Of a stretch of 64,000 nt of DNA, positions 31,311 to 44,644 are shown piece after piece (the first letter of the stretch is position 1; each line of letters starts with the position of its first letter). Under the pieces are notes generated by a model that was not told the origin of the DNA, did no database searches, and saw only the letters and a program-made list of their open reading frames with translations. Made by a program: the position numbers and the translations under genes. Source of the DNA: Streptomyces sp. M41(2017). GTDB taxonomy: Bacteria; Actinomycetota; Actinomycetes; Streptomycetales; Streptomycetaceae. The stretch covers positions 4,154,001 through 4,218,000 of the forward strand of contig NZ_MWFK01000001.1 of assembly GCF_002078175.1 (NCBI RefSeq), written 5' to 3'.

Positions 31311-33656
31311 ATGCGCGCGGACGACGGACAGGGGAACGGGACCGACGACACGGGCGCCGGGCGCGGTCCGGGAGCCGGGACGGGCGCGCGGCGCGTCGCG
31401 GTGATCGGCGGCGGACCCGGCGGCCTCTACACCGCGGCCCTGCTCAAACGCCTCGATCCCGCCCGCGAGATCACCGTCTGGGAGCGCAACGCCCCCGACG
31501 ACACCTTCGGCTTCGGCGTCGTCCTGTCCGACGAGACCCTCGGCGGCATCGAACACGCCGACCCGGTCGTCTACGCGGCGCTCCGTGCGGAGTTCGTCCG
31601 CTGGGACGACATCGACGTCGTGCACCGCGGCGTCCGGCACACCTCGGGCGGCCACGGCTTCGCCGCGCTCGGCCGCCGCCGGCTCCTCGCGATCCTCCAC
31701 GAACGCTGCCGTTCCCTCGGCGTCGACCTCCGCTTCAGGGCCGAGGCCCCGCCGGTCGCCGACCTGATGACCGCGTACGACCTCGTGGTCGCCGCCGACG
31801 GCGCGGGCAGCCTCACCCGCGCGGCGCACGCGGACGTGTTCCGCCCGTCCGTCGAGGAACACCGCTGCCGCTACATCTGGCTGGCCGCCGACTTCGCCTT
31901 CGACGCCTTCCGCTTCGAGATCGCCGAGACCGAACACGGCGTGATGCAGCTGCACGGCTACCCGTTCGCGGCCGACGCCTCCACCGTCATCGTCGAGATG
32001 CGCGAGGAGGTCTGGCGGGCGGCGGGGTTCGCGGACCTCGACGAGAGCGGATCCGTCGAGCGGTGCGGCAAGATCTTCGCGGACGCGCTCGGCGGACGCC
32101 CGCTCACCTCCAACACGTCGGCGTGGACGCGCTTCCGCACCGTCGTCAACGCCCGCTGGTCGCACCGGAATCTGGTGCTGCTCGGTGACGCCGCGCACAC
32201 CGCGCACTTCTCCATCGGCTCCGGCACCAAGCTCGCCGTCGAGGACGCCCTCGCGCTGGCCGCCTGCCTGGAGGAGCACCCCTCGCTCGACCGGGCGCTG
32301 ACCGCCTACGAGGAGGAGCGACGCCCCGTCGTCACCTCCACCCAGCGGGCCGCCCGCGCCAGCCTGGAGTGGTTCGAGGACATCGACCGCCATCTCGGCC
32401 AGCCCTCACGGCAGTTCACATTCAACCTGCTCACCCGCAGCCGCCGGGTCACGCACGACAACCTGCGGCTGCGCGACCCGCGCTTCGTGGCCGCCGTCGA
32501 GCGGGAGTTCCGCTGCCCGCCCGGGACCCCGCCCATGTTCACCCCGTTCAGGCTGCGCGGCCTGACCCTGCGCAACCGGGTCGTCGTCTCGCCGATGGAC
32601 ATGTACTCCGCCCAGGACGGCGTGCCGGGCGACTTCCACCTCGTCCACCTGGGAGCACGCGCCCTCGGCGGCGCCGGCCTGGTGATGACCGAGATGGTGT
32701 GCGTCAGCGCCGAGGGCCGCATCACCCCGGGCTGCGCGACGCTCCAGACGCCCCGGCAGGCCGACGCCTGGCGGCGGATCGTCGAGTTCACGCACCGGCA
32801 GGCACCCGGCACCGCCATCGGCGTCCAGCTCGGCCACGCGGGGCGCAAGGGCTCGACCCGGCTGATGTGGGAGGGCATCGACGAACCCCTGCCCGACGGC
32901 AACTGGCCGCTCGTCGCCGCCTCCCCGCTCCCGTACCGGCCGGACAGCCAGACCCCCCGCGAACTGACCCGCGCGCAACTCACCGACCTGCGGCAGCAGT
33001 TCACCGAGGCCGCCTGCCGCGCCGCCCGCTGCGGCTTCGACCTCCTCGAACTGCACTGCGCCCACGGCTATCTGCTCTCCGGCTTCCTCTCCCCGCTGAC
33101 CAACCGGCGGACCGACGCCTATGGCGGATCGCTGGAGAAACGGCTCCGCTTCCCGCTCGAAGTGTTCGACGCGGTACGGGCCGTGTGGCCGGAGGAACGG
33201 CCGATGACCGTGCGCATCTCCGCCACCGACTGGGTCGAGGGCGGCACCACCGGGGACGACGCGGTCGCCGTCGCCCGGGCGTTCGCCGCGCACGGCGCCG
33301 ACGCGATCGACGTGTCGACCGGCCAGGTGGTCGCGGACGAACGCCCCGACTACGGCCGCTCGTACCAGACGCCGTACGCCGACCGGATCCGCCACGAGAC
33401 CGGTGCCCCGGTGATCGCCGTCGGTGCGATCTCGTCCTGGGACGACGTCAACTCCCTGATCCTGGCGGGCCGGACGGACCTGTGCGCGCTCGCCCGGCCG
33501 CACCTCTACGACCCGAACTGGACGCTCCACGCGGCGGCCGAGCAGGGCTACGAGGGCCCCGGCGTCAGCTGGCCGGAGCCCTACCGCGCGGGCAGCAGGC
33601 GCCCGCAGACCGGCCGTACGGACGCTCCCCGGCCGCGCCTCACACTGGGCCCGTAG
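31311..33656 (+). CDS. Bifunctional salicylyl-CoA 5-hydroxylase / 2-aminobenzoyl-CoA monooxygenase-reductase type flavoprotein
   Basis: 781 aa. The N-terminal part (~28-395) is a class A FAD monooxygenase: GGGPGG (33-38), and the second FAD motif LLGDAAHTAHFSIGSG (~285-305). The C-terminal part (~405-770) is an Old Yellow Enzyme-like NADH:flavin oxidoreductase: FTPFRLRGLTLRNRVVVSPM, GVQLGHAGRKGSTR, LLELHCAHGYLLSGFLSPLT, NRRTDAYGGSLEKRLRF. This two-domain build is known from 2-aminobenzoyl-CoA monooxygenase/reductase of Azoarcus and salicylyl-CoA hydroxylase homologs: the first domain hydroxylates the ring of the CoA ester, the second reduces it. The neighbouring CoA ligase, dehydrogenase and Rid protein support a CoA-bound aerobic aromatic pathway. 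Which acid is used cannot be decided from sequence alone. Confidence 0.88.
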   Translation: MRADDGQGNGTDDTGAGRGPGAGTGARRVAVIGGGPGGLYTAALLKRLDPAREITVWERNAPDDTFGFGVVLSDETLGGIEHADPVVYAALRAEFVRWDDIDVVHRGVRHTSGGHGFAALGRRRLLAILHERCRSLGVDLRFRAEAPPVADLMTAYDLVVAADGAGSLTRAAHADVFRPSVEEHRCRYIWLAADFAFDAFRFEIAETEHGVMQLHGYPFAADASTVIVEMREEVWRAAGFADLDESGSVERCGKIFADALGGRPLTSNTSAWTRFRTVVNARWSHRNLVLLGDAAHTAHFSIGSGTKLAVEDALALAACLEEHPSLDRALTAYEEERRPVVTSTQRAARASLEWFEDIDRHLGQPSRQFTFNLLTRSRRVTHDNLRLRDPRFVAAVEREFRCPPGTPPMFTPFRLRGLTLRNRVVVSPMDMYSAQDGVPGDFHLVHLGARALGGAGLVMTEMVCVSAEGRITPGCATLQTPRQADAWRRIVEFTHRQAPGTAIGVQLGHAGRKGSTRLMWEGIDEPLPDGNWPLVAASPLPYRPDSQTPRELTRAQLTDLRQQFTEAACRAARCGFDLLELHCAHGYLLSGFLSPLTNRRTDAYGGSLEKRLRFPLEVFDAVRAVWPEERPMTVRISATDWVEGGTTGDDAVAVARAFAAHGADAIDVSTGQVVADERPDYGRSYQTPYADRIRHETGAPVIAVGAISSWDDVNSLILAGRTDLCALARPHLYDPNWTLHAAAEQGYEGPGVSWPEPYRAGSRRPQTGRTDAPRPRLTLGP

Positions 33657-33686
33657 GAGAAGGGGTGTCGCAGGCCGGGTGCGGGG

Positions 33687-34529
33687 TCACTCCGCCCCGG
33701 GATGCCCCGACCGCGGGGACACCCCGGCGAACTCGGCTCCCGCGTCCCGCAGTCGGTCGTGCAGGGCCCCGAAGACCTGCGCCGAGCGGGAGCCCGGCCA
33801 GTCCTCGGGGAGGAGGGCCGCGGGCAGTCCCGGGTCCGTGTAGGGGAGGTGCCGCCAGGAGTCCAGAGCGAGGAGGTAGTCGCGGTAGGCGTCCTCGTGC
33901 GAGGTGTCACCGCGCGCCTCCCAGGCACGCAGGACGGGCTCGTGCTGGTCGAGGAACGCCTCGTGCTCCTTGGCGATCGCGGCCAGGTCCCACCAGCGGG
34001 CGACCGCGTCGGCTGTCGGGGCGAACCCGAGGTGCTCGCCGCGGAACAGCTCGACGTACGCGTCGAGGCGCAGCCGCTCCAGGGTGTGCCGGGTCTCCTC
34101 GTACAGCCGGGCGGGCGCGAGCCATACGCCGGGGGCGGCCGTGCCGAAGCCGAGACCGGCGAGCCGCGAGCGCAGGACGTGGCGCTTCTGCCGCTCCGAC
34201 TCGGGCACCGAGAAGACCGCGAGCACCCAGCCGTCGTCCTCGGGTGCCGCCGACGCGTACACCCGGCGGTCGCCGTCGTCGAGGAGCTGCCGCGCGTCCG
34301 GCGACAGCGCGTACCCGGCCGCGCCCCCGGCCGTGCGCGCCGGTTCCAGGAGCCCGCGCCGCTTGAGCCGGGACACCGACGAGCGTACGGAGGGCGCGTC
34401 CACGCCGACCGCCGCGAGCAGCCGGATCAGCTCGGCCACGGGCACCGGACCGGGCATGAAGCGGCCGTACGCGCCGTAGAACGTGACGATGAGGGACCGG
34501 GGGGCGTGCTGCTCTGACACGTTGATCAC
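33687..34529 (-). CDS. PaaX-family transcriptional regulator
   Basis: 280 aa from GTG 34529; GTG 34520 is an alternative three codons later. The N terminus (SLIVTFYGAYGRFMPGPVPV, then LAAVGVDAPSVRSSVSRLKR) is the PaaX winged helix. The middle (DDGWVLAVFSVPESERQKRH) and C terminus fit the PaaX effector domains. PaaX proteins repress aromatic-CoA pathways and are released by the aryl-CoA made by the pathway ligase. It lies 15 bp downstream of the ligase stop in one operon and likely binds the TGACGACAGTCA sites at 30401 and 36309. Two direct AGTGATC copies lie at its start. Confidence 0.9.
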   Translation of the reverse strand: MINVSEQHAPRSLIVTFYGAYGRFMPGPVPVAELIRLLAAVGVDAPSVRSSVSRLKRRGLLEPARTAGGAAGYALSPDARQLLDDGDRRVYASAAPEDDGWVLAVFSVPESERQKRHVLRSRLAGLGFGTAAPGVWLAPARLYEETRHTLERLRLDAYVELFRGEHLGFAPTADAVARWWDLAAIAKEHEAFLDQHEPVLRAWEARGDTSHEDAYRDYLLALDSWRHLPYTDPGLPAALLPEDWPGSRSAQVFGALHDRLRDAGAEFAGVSPRSGHPGAE

Positions 34530-34544
34530 TCTAGTGCGCGAAGA

Positions 34545-36230
34545 TCACTTGGGGCCCCCGCCGGGGGACGTATCACCCTCCGGCGCGACGGGTGACGGTG
34601 CGTCAGCGACAGGTTCCGCCCGCAGCAGGAACCGCTGGAGCTTGCCCGTGGCGGTGCGCGGCAGCGCGTCCGGGAAGACGATCTCGCGGGGGCACTTGTA
34701 CGGCGCCAGCTCGGACTTCAGGAAGACGCGCAGCTCCTCGGCGTCCCGGCGGGCGCCCTCCGTCAGCACCACATGGGCCACCACGATCTGGCCGCGCTCC
34801 TCGTCGGCCCGCCCGACCACCGCCGCCTCGACCACGTCGGGGTGCCGCAGCAGCGCGTCCTCGACCTCGGGTCCCGCGATGTTGTACCCCGCCGAGATGA
34901 TCATGTCGTCGGCGCGGGCCACGTACCGGAAGTAGCCGTCGGGGTCGCGCACGTAGGTGTCGCCGGTGATGTTCCAGCCGCCGCGCACGTACTCCCGCTG
35001 GCGGGGGTCCGCCAGGTAGCGGCAGCCGACCGGGCCTCGCACCGCGAGCAGCCCCGGCTCGCCGTCCGGCAGCGCGGTCCCCTCGGCGTCGACCACCCGC
35101 GCGCGCCAGCCGGGCACCGGCACGCCGGTCGTGCCGGGCCGGATGTCGCCGTCGGCGGCGGAGATGAAGATGTGCAGCAGCTCGGTCGCGCCGATGCCGT
35201 TGATGATGCGCAGCCCGGTGCGCTCGTGCCAGTCCCGCCAGGTCGCCGCCGGCAGGTTCTCGCCCGCGGACACGCAGCGCCGCAGCGACCCGGTGTCGTG
35301 GCCGTCCAGGTCCGCGAGCATCGCCCGGTAGGCGGTCGGTGCCGTGAACAGGACGGAGACGCGGTGCTCGGCGATCGCCGGCAACAGCTGCCTCGGGCCC
35401 GCCTGTTCGAGCAGCAGGGAACTGGCACCGGCGCGCAGCGGGAAGACGACGAGTCCGCCGAGTCCGAAGGTGAAACCCAGCGGAGGGCTCCCCGCGAAGA
35501 CGTCGTCCTCACGCGGGCGCAGCACATGCTCGGAGAAAGTGTCCGCCGTCGCCAGCAGATCGCGGTGGAAGTGCATGCAGCCCTTGGGCCGGCCGGTGGT
35601 GCCCGAGGTGAAGGCGATCAGCGCCACGTCGTCGGCGGCCGTGTCCGCCGGTTCGAACGGCCCGTCGGGAGCGCCGGTGATGCGCAGCAGCAGGTCGTCC
35701 GGCGCGTCACCGCCGTACGGCGTGATCCGCAGGCCGGGGACGCCCGCCCGGGCCAGGTCGTCGACCGAGCGGAGGTCGCACAGGGCGTGGGTCACCCGCG
35801 CGATCCCGCAGATGGTGCGCAGCTCGTGCGGCCGCTGCTGCGCGAGCACGGTGACCGCGACGGCGCCCGCCTTCAGCACCGCCAGCCAGCACGCGGCCAG
35901 CCACGGGGTGGTGGGTCCGCGCAGCAGCACCCGGTTGCCCGGCACGACGCCCAGTTGGCCCGTGAGGACGTGGGCGATGCGGTCGACGCGGTCGCGCAGG
36001 TGCCCGTACGTCCAGGGAGGGCCGGACGGGGTGTGGAAGGCGGGGCGTCCGGGATCGGTCCCGGCGAGGAGTTCCGCGGCGCAGTTCAGCCGGTCGGGGT
36101 AACGCAGCCCCGGCAGGTCGAAGAGGAGCTCGGGCCACTGCTCGGGGGGCGGGAGATGGTCGCGCGCGAAGGTGTCGACGTGGGCCGAGTGTGCCGGCGC
36201 CAAGGTGTCCGCGGGGTCCACGGGATGCAT
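34545..36230 (-). CDS. Aryl-CoA ligase (benzoate/2-aminobenzoate-CoA ligase type)
   Basis: 561 aa. ANL-superfamily adenylating enzyme: P-loop-like AFTSGTTGRPKGCMHFH, A5-type GIGATELLHIFISA, the hinge GYFRYVARADDMIISAGYNI and the catalytic Lys in PRTATGKLQRF. The sequence around PPEQWPELLFDLPGLRYPDRLN and TELLHIFIS is typical of benzoate-CoA-ligase relatives. It activates an aromatic acid to its CoA thioester with ATP, the first step of the island's pathway. It is transcribed divergently from the acyl-CoA dehydrogenase gene. On its strand a -35 TTGACT overlaps the shared operator, and TACGCT lies 16 bp downstream as -10. Confidence 0.9.
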   Translation of the reverse strand: MHPVDPADTLAPAHSAHVDTFARDHLPPPEQWPELLFDLPGLRYPDRLNCAAELLAGTDPGRPAFHTPSGPPWTYGHLRDRVDRIAHVLTGQLGVVPGNRVLLRGPTTPWLAACWLAVLKAGAVAVTVLAQQRPHELRTICGIARVTHALCDLRSVDDLARAGVPGLRITPYGGDAPDDLLLRITGAPDGPFEPADTAADDVALIAFTSGTTGRPKGCMHFHRDLLATADTFSEHVLRPREDDVFAGSPPLGFTFGLGGLVVFPLRAGASSLLLEQAGPRQLLPAIAEHRVSVLFTAPTAYRAMLADLDGHDTGSLRRCVSAGENLPAATWRDWHERTGLRIINGIGATELLHIFISAADGDIRPGTTGVPVPGWRARVVDAEGTALPDGEPGLLAVRGPVGCRYLADPRQREYVRGGWNITGDTYVRDPDGYFRYVARADDMIISAGYNIAGPEVEDALLRHPDVVEAAVVGRADEERGQIVVAHVVLTEGARRDAEELRVFLKSELAPYKCPREIVFPDALPRTATGKLQRFLLRAEPVADAPSPVAPEGDTSPGGGPK

Positions 36231-36306
36231 GGCGGTTCGCCCCCTTGCCTTTGTGGGCTGCCTTCGTGGGCGTCGTGGTGGGCTCGCACAAGGAGCGTAT
36301 CGTGTT

Positions 36307-36335
36307 GGTGACGACAGTCAACGGTTCGCGATAAC
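36307..36335. promoter_or_regulatory. Operator plus -10 module, copy 2, in a divergent promoter
   Basis: The core TGACGACAGTCA lies at 36309-36320 and GATAAC at 36330-36335, with the same 21-bp offset as copy 1. GGTGAC-17 bp-GATAAC drives the acyl-CoA dehydrogenase side. The reverse strand reads TTGACT-16 bp-TACGCT toward the ligase. A repressor bound here would block both promoters. Confidence 0.75.
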
Positions 36336-36369
36336 GTGGGACGGTGTCCGACGGGGAGAGGGACCGGCA

Positions 36370-37517
36370 ATGACCGCATTCTCACTGGAACCGGGACAGA
36401 CCGCCTGGTGCGCCGAACTGCGCACCCTGGCCGCCGACCACCTGCGTCCGCTGGCCGACAAGGGCGAGCCGGGCCACGTCAACCGCCCGCTGGTCGCCGA
36501 GCTCGGCCGACTCGGACTGCTCGGCCGCCTGTTCACCTCCGGCGCACTCGACCTCTGCCTGATGCGCGAATCCCTCGCCCAGGTCAGCACCGAGGCCGAG
36601 ACCGCGCTCGCCCTCCAGGGCCTCGGCGCCCACCCGGTCCACGCCCATGGCACCGCCGCCCAGCGCGAGCGCTGGCTGCCCCGCGTCGCGGACGGCGAGG
36701 CGGTCGCCGCCTTCGCGCTGAGCGAGCCCGGCGCAGGCTCCGACGCGGCCGCGCTGGCGCTCCGCGCGGACGAGGACGGCTCCGGCGGCTGGCGGCTCAC
36801 CGGCGAGAAGTGCTGGATCTCCAACGCCCCCGAGGCCGACCTCTACACGGTCTTCGCCCGCACGGGACCCGCCTCCGGCGCCCGCGGCGTCACCGCGTTC
36901 CTCGTCCCGGCCGACCGCCCCGGCCTCACCGGCACCCCGCTCGACCTGCTCTCGCCGCACCCCATCGGCGCCCTCGCCTTCGACGCCGTCCCCGTCACCA
37001 CCGACGACGTCCTCGGCGAGCCCGGCCACGGCTTCCGGGTCGCCATGAGCACCCTCAACCTTTTCCGGCCCAGCGTGGGCGCCTTCGCCGTCGGCATGGC
37101 CCAGGCCGCGCTGGACGCCACCCTCGCCCACACCACGCGCCGCACCGCGTTCGACGGCCCGCTCAAGGACCTCCAGACCGTGTCCCACCAGGTCGCCGAG
37201 ATGGCCCTGCGCACCGAGGCGGCCCGCCTGATGGTCTACGCGGCCGCCGCGGCTCACGACGCCGGGGCCCCCGACGTGCCCCGCCGCGCCGCGATGGCCA
37301 AGCTGCTCGCGACCGAGACCGCCCAGTACGTCGTCGACGCCGCCGTCCAACTGCACGGAGCACGCGCCCTGCAGCGCGGCCACCTCCTCGAACACCTCTA
37401 CCGCGAGGTGCGCGCGCCGCGCATCTACGAGGGAGCGAGCGAGGTCCAACGAGCCGTCATCGCAAAAGAGTTGTACCGAAAGGCCGCACAGCCCCGGCCG
37501 ACGGGATCGGAGACCGT

Positions 37518-37521
<4 letters not shown>
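36370..37521 (+). CDS. Acyl-CoA dehydrogenase of the aromatic-CoA island
   Basis: 383 aa, ATG 36370 (GGGGAGAGGG upstream). The three-domain dehydrogenase fold is visible: FALSEPGAGSDAAALALRA, GWRLTGEKCWISNAPEADLY for FAD/substrate binding, the central beta domain, and the C-terminal helices with YEGASEVQRAVIAKEL, which carries the usual catalytic Glu. It transfers electrons from a CoA thioester to ETF. In the pathway it would act on the reduced alicyclic CoA ester after the ring attack. It overlaps the Rid-family gene (ATGA). Confidence 0.92.
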
Positions 37522-38847
<1,326 letters not shown>

Positions 38848-38850
38848 GCC

Positions 38851-38938
38851 GTCCGGGGCGCCGGGTGCGACGCGGCGCCCCGGACACACGAGTGCCGCCG
38901 CACCCGGCCCCGTCCTGCGTCCAGCAGGCCGGGGCCGG
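38851..38938. terminator. Two hairpins between convergent genes
   Basis: GTCCGGGGCGCC (38851-38862) pairs with GGCGCCCCGGAC (38874-38885), right after the DUF6299-like stop. CCGGCCCCG (38904-38912) pairs with CGGGGCCGG (38930-38938), just beyond the murA-like stop on the other strand. Each is placed to end one of the converging transcripts. Confidence 0.7.
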
Positions 38939-38965
38939 TCACGACGGCATCCGTGCGGGCCGTGC

Positions 38966-40495
38966 TCAGATGTCCCGGAAGATCTCGATCTGCGCCCCGA
39001 TCGAGTTCAGGCGCTCCGCGAGGTCCTCGTAGCCGCGGTTGATGACGTACACGTTGCGCAGCACCGAGGTGCCGTCGGCGGCCATCATCGCGAGGAGGAC
39101 GACCACGGCGGGGCGCAGTGCGGGCGGGCACATCATCTCGGCGGCGCGCCAGCGGGTCGGGCCCTCGACGAGGACGCGGTGCGGGTCGAGGAGCTGGAGC
39201 CGGCCGCCGAGGCGGTTCAGGTCCGTGAGGTAGATCGCCCGGTTGTCGTAGACCCAGTCGTGGATCAGCGTCTTGCCCTGCGCGGAGGCCGCGATGGCCG
39301 CGAAGAACGGGACGTTGTCGATGTTCAGGCCGGGGAACGGCATCGGGTGGATCTTGTCGATGGGCGCCTCCAGCTTGGAGGGCCGCACCGTCAGGTCCAC
39401 CAGTCGCGTACGTCCGTTGTCCGCGAAGTACTCGGGCGTGCGGTCGTGGTCGAGGCCCATCTCCTCCAGGACCGCGAGCTCGATCTCCAGGAACTCGATC
39501 GGCACCCGCCGCACCGTCAGCTCCGACTCGGTGACCACGGCGGCGGCGAGCAGGCTCATCGCCTCGACCGGGTCCTCGGAGGGCGAGTAGTCGACGTCGA
39601 CGTCGATGTTCGGCACGCCGTGCACGGTGAGGGTCGTGGTGCCGATGCCCTCCACCCGTACGCCCAGGGCCTCCAGGAAGAAGCACAGGTCCTGGACCAT
39701 GTAGTTGGACGAGGCGTTGCGGATGACGGTGACGCCGTCGTGGCGGGCGGCGGCGAGCAGCGCGTTCTCGGTGACGGTGTCCCCGCGCTCGGTCAGCACG
39801 ATCGGCCGCCCGGGGGTGACGGACCGGTCGACCTGGGCGTGGTACAGCCCCTCGGTCGCCGCGATGTCGAGCCCGAACCGGCGCAGCGCGATCATGTGCG
39901 GCTCGATGGTCCGGGTACCGAGGTCGCAACCGCCCGCGTACGGCAGCTTGAAGGCGTCCAGGCGGTGCAGCAGCGGGCCCAGGAACATGATGATGGAGCG
40001 CGTACGACGGGCGGCGGCCGCGTCGATCGCCTCCATGTCCAGCTCGCTCGGCGGCACGATCTCCAGGTCGACGCCGTCGTTGATCCAGCGGGTGCGGACA
40101 CCGATCGAGCCGAGTACCTCCAGAAGGCGGTACACCTCTTCGATGCGGGCGACCCGGCGCAGCACCGTGCGGCCCTTGTTCAGCAGCGTCGCGCACAGCA
40201 GCGCGACACACGCGTTCTTGCTGGTCTTGACGTCGATCGAGCCGGACAGACGACGCCCGCCCACGACACGCAGATGCATCGGACCCGCGTAGCCGAGCGA
40301 GACGATCTCGCTGTCCAGCGCTTCACCGATACGGGCGATCATCTCAAGGCTGATGTTCTGGTTGCCGCGCTCGATGCGATTGACGGCGCTCTGACTGGTG
40401 CCGAGCGCCTCGGCAAGCTGCGACTGTGTCCAGCCCCGGTGTTGCCGGGCGTCACGGATGAGCTTGCCGATACGTACGAGGTAGTCGTCTGCCAT
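38966..40495 (-). CDS. murA2: HTH-MurA fusion: UDP-GlcNAc 1-carboxyvinyltransferase paralog with N-terminal XRE domain
   Basis: 509 aa. Residues 5-62 are an XRE/Cro helix-turn-helix (IGKLIRDARQHRGWTQSQLA, then LGTSQSAVNRIERGNQNIS). Residues ~73-509 are a full EPSP-synthase/MurA domain: K93-N94 in TSKNA, RTRSIIMFLGPLLHR, the PEP-binding Cys190 in YAGGCDLGTR, and MPFPGLNIDNVPFFAAIAAS, where housekeeping MurA has a TG-F-TD/MQ-type stretch. Catalytic Lys and Cys are kept, so enzyme activity is plausible. The DNA-binding domain suggests a cell-wall enzyme that also regulates genes. From memory it corresponds to SCO5998. It has its own AT-rich promoter at 40500-40540. Confidence 0.9.
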   Translation of the reverse strand: MADDYLVRIGKLIRDARQHRGWTQSQLAEALGTSQSAVNRIERGNQNISLEMIARIGEALDSEIVSLGYAGPMHLRVVGGRRLSGSIDVKTSKNACVALLCATLLNKGRTVLRRVARIEEVYRLLEVLGSIGVRTRWINDGVDLEIVPPSELDMEAIDAAAARRTRSIIMFLGPLLHRLDAFKLPYAGGCDLGTRTIEPHMIALRRFGLDIAATEGLYHAQVDRSVTPGRPIVLTERGDTVTENALLAAARHDGVTVIRNASSNYMVQDLCFFLEALGVRVEGIGTTTLTVHGVPNIDVDVDYSPSEDPVEAMSLLAAAVVTESELTVRRVPIEFLEIELAVLEEMGLDHDRTPEYFADNGRTRLVDLTVRPSKLEAPIDKIHPMPFPGLNIDNVPFFAAIAASAQGKTLIHDWVYDNRAIYLTDLNRLGGRLQLLDPHRVLVEGPTRWRAAEMMCPPALRPAVVVLLAMMAADGTSVLRNVYVINRGYEDLAERLNSIGAQIEIFRDI

Positions 40496-40735
40496 GGCGC
40501 GACCGTATATCGGATGTGAGATAAAAAGAAATGGAGCGCCGCCTTCCGGGTGACGGGCTCCATCGGTGGGCGGGCGTGGGGGAGTTCGGGTGTCGCGGGC
40601 CTGCGCATCACGGCACGGCGGCGACCGTCGAGGGGCTCCCGAAGGTGCCGCCCGTCGACGTCGCCGCCGGTGAGTGCCGTGAAGGAACGCGTCTGTGACG
40701 GTTCGTCGAGACTGCCGACCTATGTCTCTCTTGCG

Positions 40736-40927
40736 TCACTTTGCCTTGCGGGTCTTGCGCCAGCCGAACGGACCCGGCAGGTCCATCGACGTCGTCCTGC
40801 GCCCGGTGGTGCTGTGCGTGTAGCGCGGGCCGTGGTCGCCGCCCGTGGTGATGGACATCGACTTGCGGTTGATGTTCAGGCGCACGCCGGGAAAGATCTT
40901 GAAGCTCTTGCGGAATGTCAGCGGCAT
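40736..40927 (-). CDS. DUF4236 small basic protein
   Basis: 63 aa, ATG 40927. DUF4236 pattern: PLTFRKSFKIFPGVRLNINR followed by KSMSITTGGDHGPRYTHSTT, a strongly basic beta-rich mini-domain often found at the N terminus of bacterial membrane or stress proteins. Here it stands alone and ends in basic residues (WRKTRKAK). Function unknown; its charge suggests nucleic-acid or membrane contact. Confidence 0.85.
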   Translation of the reverse strand: MPLTFRKSFKIFPGVRLNINRKSMSITTGGDHGPRYTHSTTGRRTTSMDLPGPFGWRKTRKAK

Positions 40928-41274
40928 GACTGCCCCCTGGTCTCGGTGTCCGCCGGGCCCTCCCCGGCAGACACCGGATACCCCGAAAGTGCTCCGACGT
41001 GCCTGCCTCTGTGGAGCGGGTCCGCCAACTTCCGGCTCCGGGCGAGAAGTTGGCATGGTTCGCCCGGTTTCGGGGGTGCGGCGGTGGAATTCTGCCGCCG
41101 AGGGGCACTCCTCGGAGGCCGTCGCGGGCCCGCGACCGGCGTACGGCCGGCCTGCTGCTGCTTGCGCCCGCGGTGCGGCGCCGTCCCGGCGGAGGCGTGG
41201 TGACGACCCTCGCGACCCGATGACACGGGTCACGGGCGCCCGGACATGACCTGCCCGCCCCCATGTACTAGAGT

Positions 41275-41292
41275 TATCTCGACATCGAGATA
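41275..41292. promoter_or_regulatory. Palindrome upstream of aconitase
   Basis: TATCTCGA-ca-TCGAGATA is an 18-bp palindrome with perfect 8-bp arms, 143 bp before the acnA start codon. It is probably the site of a TetR- or Lrp-like regulator of the TCA cycle; the protein is not known. Confidence 0.65.
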
Positions 41293-41347
41293 TCTGCCGA
41301 GGCGTACCGCAGCCCCACTGCTTCGTCGATCCGGTGGTAAGGGTTAC

Positions 41348-44149
<2,802 letters not shown>

Positions 44150-44170
44150 GCGGTCCGGCAAGCCAGTAGA

Positions 44171-44203
44171 GGGCCGCATTCCCGTCCGGCGGGGGTGCGG
44201 CCC
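44171..44203 (+). terminator. Terminator after acnA
   Basis: GGGCCGCA (44171-44178) pairs with TGCGGCCC (44196-44203), followed by TTCGCGTTGT, 22 bp after the stop codon. Confidence 0.7.
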
Positions 44204-44644
44204 TTCGCGTTGTCCGCCACCGCCCGCGACGACGACGCCCGGCGGTGCGGGCCGTCGACGGGCCCGCACCGCCGGGCGGGTGGAAGCTCAGGGCGGACCG
44301 GGCGGGTGGGTTCGGGCCCGTCCGGTCCGCGAGCCCGGACAGATCGGGGGGAGTCCTGCCCAGGATGGTGCGGCTTGTGACGACCAGGGTGCGCGACAAC
44401 GTTGTCTGCCTGGTCTGCGATCGACTCTACCGCCTCAACGGACAACGATGTCAAGGTAGTTGCCGGACCACTCGACCGCCGCACCCGTCCCTCTGGCCGG
44501 AACGCGCCTGCCCGCCGGAGCCGGCGACGAGCGCGTCGTCCGGGACGCACGCGGTCTTCCGTGGTACCCGTGGCGCACGTTACTGTCCCAGCGGCTTGTG
44601 CGACCCGTGGTGCGCGACCCGTCCGAAGGAGGAGGGGCCGCGTC
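44204..44644. other. Long leader of the first GH92 gene with two operators
   Basis: No gene is supported in this 441-bp region. GACAACGTTGTC at 44395-44406 is a perfect 12-bp palindrome and GACAACGATGTC at 44441-44452 is a one-mismatch copy 46 bp downstream. Both lie ~200-250 bp before the start codon. A GGAGGAGG ribosome binding site ends the region. Confidence 0.6.
44395..44406. promoter_or_regulatory. LacI-type operator of GH92 gene 1
   Basis: GACAACGTTGTC, a perfect palindrome with the central CG of LacI-family operators. The same 12-mer occurs upstream of the second GH92 gene (51860-51871). Confidence 0.75.
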
